7,012 nucleotides of DNA, from contig DAOVVI010000078.1 of NCBI GenBank assembly GCA_030637245.1, positions 1-7,012 on the forward strand. Reading direction: 5' to 3'. A program made the position numbers and the translations under genes. Source of the stretch: Cyclobacteriaceae bacterium (lineage in GTDB: Bacteria > Bacteroidota > Bacteroidia > Cytophagales > Cyclobacteriaceae). This document shows, piece by piece, positions 6,851-7,012 of this stretch. The first letter of the stretch is position 1, and each line of letters opens with the position of its first letter. The notes under the pieces are model-generated. The model saw nothing but the letters and a program-made list of their open reading frames with translations. It ran no database searches and had not been told where the DNA came from.

Positions 6851-6876
6851 TGAATAAGAGTATTTAACCTTATTCA
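6851..6876 (-). terminator. Inverted repeat overlapping the stop codon of the right-hand minus-strand gene
   Basis: TGAATAAG (6851-6858) and CTTATTCA (6869-6876) form a perfect 8-bp inverted repeat with a 10-nt loop. On the minus strand the TAA stop codon (6872-6870) lies inside the 5' arm. The stem is AT-rich and is followed by TACTTTATAA, not a clean T-run. It could end transcription or protect the 3' end of the convergent gene, or be chance. Confidence 0.33.
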
Positions 6877-7012
6877 ACCGTGATTCCAACATTTGATATT
6901 TCTGAGCTATCTTCACCATCATTAACCCTCCACGAAAATGAATCTTTTCCTTTGAAGCTTGACTCGGAGCTATAATATCTGTCATTTCCGTTTCCTGTCA
7001 AAGTTCCGTGAT
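6870..7012 (-). CDS. C-terminal fragment of a surface/secreted protein with a bacterial Ig (cadherin-like) repeat
   Basis: The gene enters from the right edge on the minus strand; 46 codons plus a TAA stop are visible. The peptide runs HGTLTGNGNDRYYSSESS, then FKGKDSFSWRVNDGEDSS, and ends SNVGITVE. The pattern G-T-L-T-G, then F-x-G-x-D-S-F-x-W-x-V-N-D-G, then S-x-x-x-V-x-I-T-V is the familiar signature of bacterial Ig/cadherin-like tandem repeats (Big_9/Big_17 type) found in large extracellular proteins. The protein stops at the last beta strand of this domain, with no T9SS sorting domain or anchor after it. It converges on the giant secreted gene with 169 bp between the stop codons. The start, full length and overall function lie outside the window. 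Confidence 0.75.
   Translation of the reverse strand, partial: HGTLTGNGNDRYYSSESSFKGKDSFSWRVNDGEDSSEISNVGITVE

Noticed and set aside
1..7012. CRISPR arrays, insertion sequences, tRNA/rRNA genes, phage or defence genes
   Set aside because: No regularly spaced direct repeats, transposase-like frames, terminal inverted repeats or RNA gene folds were seen anywhere in the window.

Overview
The window most likely comes from a member of the Bacteroidota (Cytophagales or Flavobacteriia type; I cannot place it more finely). The evidence is a PorP/SprF-family outer-membrane protein, a giant secreted protein with a type IX secretion (T9SS) type B C-terminal domain of the gliding-motility kind, AT-rich intergenic DNA, starts without Shine-Dalgarno sequences, and at least two matches to the Bacteroidota -7 promoter element TAnnTTTG.

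Layout: (1) positions 1-129, minus strand, hold the first 43 codons of an M48-family (Ste24-like) membrane metallopeptidase, cut by the window edge. (2) 229-1254, minus, is a complete PorP/SprF-like gene. (3) 1255-1462 is a 208-bp AT-rich divergent promoter region. (4) 1463-6700, plus, is one 1745-residue secreted multidomain protein. In order it has a signal peptide, a beta-propeller-like domain, a PKD domain, an Ig-like domain, a second propeller-like domain, a second PKD, a run of eight Ig-like/SprB-like domains, and a type B sorting domain. (5) 6701-6869 is a convergent intergenic region with two small hairpins. (6) 6870-7012, minus, is the last 46 codons of another surface or secreted protein ending in a bacterial Ig/cadherin-like repeat. 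It is too short to appear in a length-filtered ORF list. No gap without a gene exceeds 208 bp.

How the genes fit together (inference from family knowledge): proteins with type B C-terminal domains are often encoded next to a PorP/SprF-like protein needed for their export or surface attachment, as with SprF and SprB in Flavobacterium. Here the two genes are divergent and share one intergenic region, so they are probably a dedicated cargo/partner pair. The cargo looks like a cell-surface adhesin or matrix protein; its ligand is unknown. I see no mobile element, CRISPR array, tRNA or rRNA.

The most notable signals lie inside the giant protein. A propeller-PKD-Ig module of roughly 500-520 residues is duplicated in tandem. 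A stretch of 637 consecutive residues has no lysine. The beta-sandwich domains carry a regular two-cysteines-per-domain pattern, while the propellers have no cysteine. The sorting domain lacks the usual NGDG-type loop. I do not see a wholly new system; the cargo/partner pair is the best candidate for follow-up.
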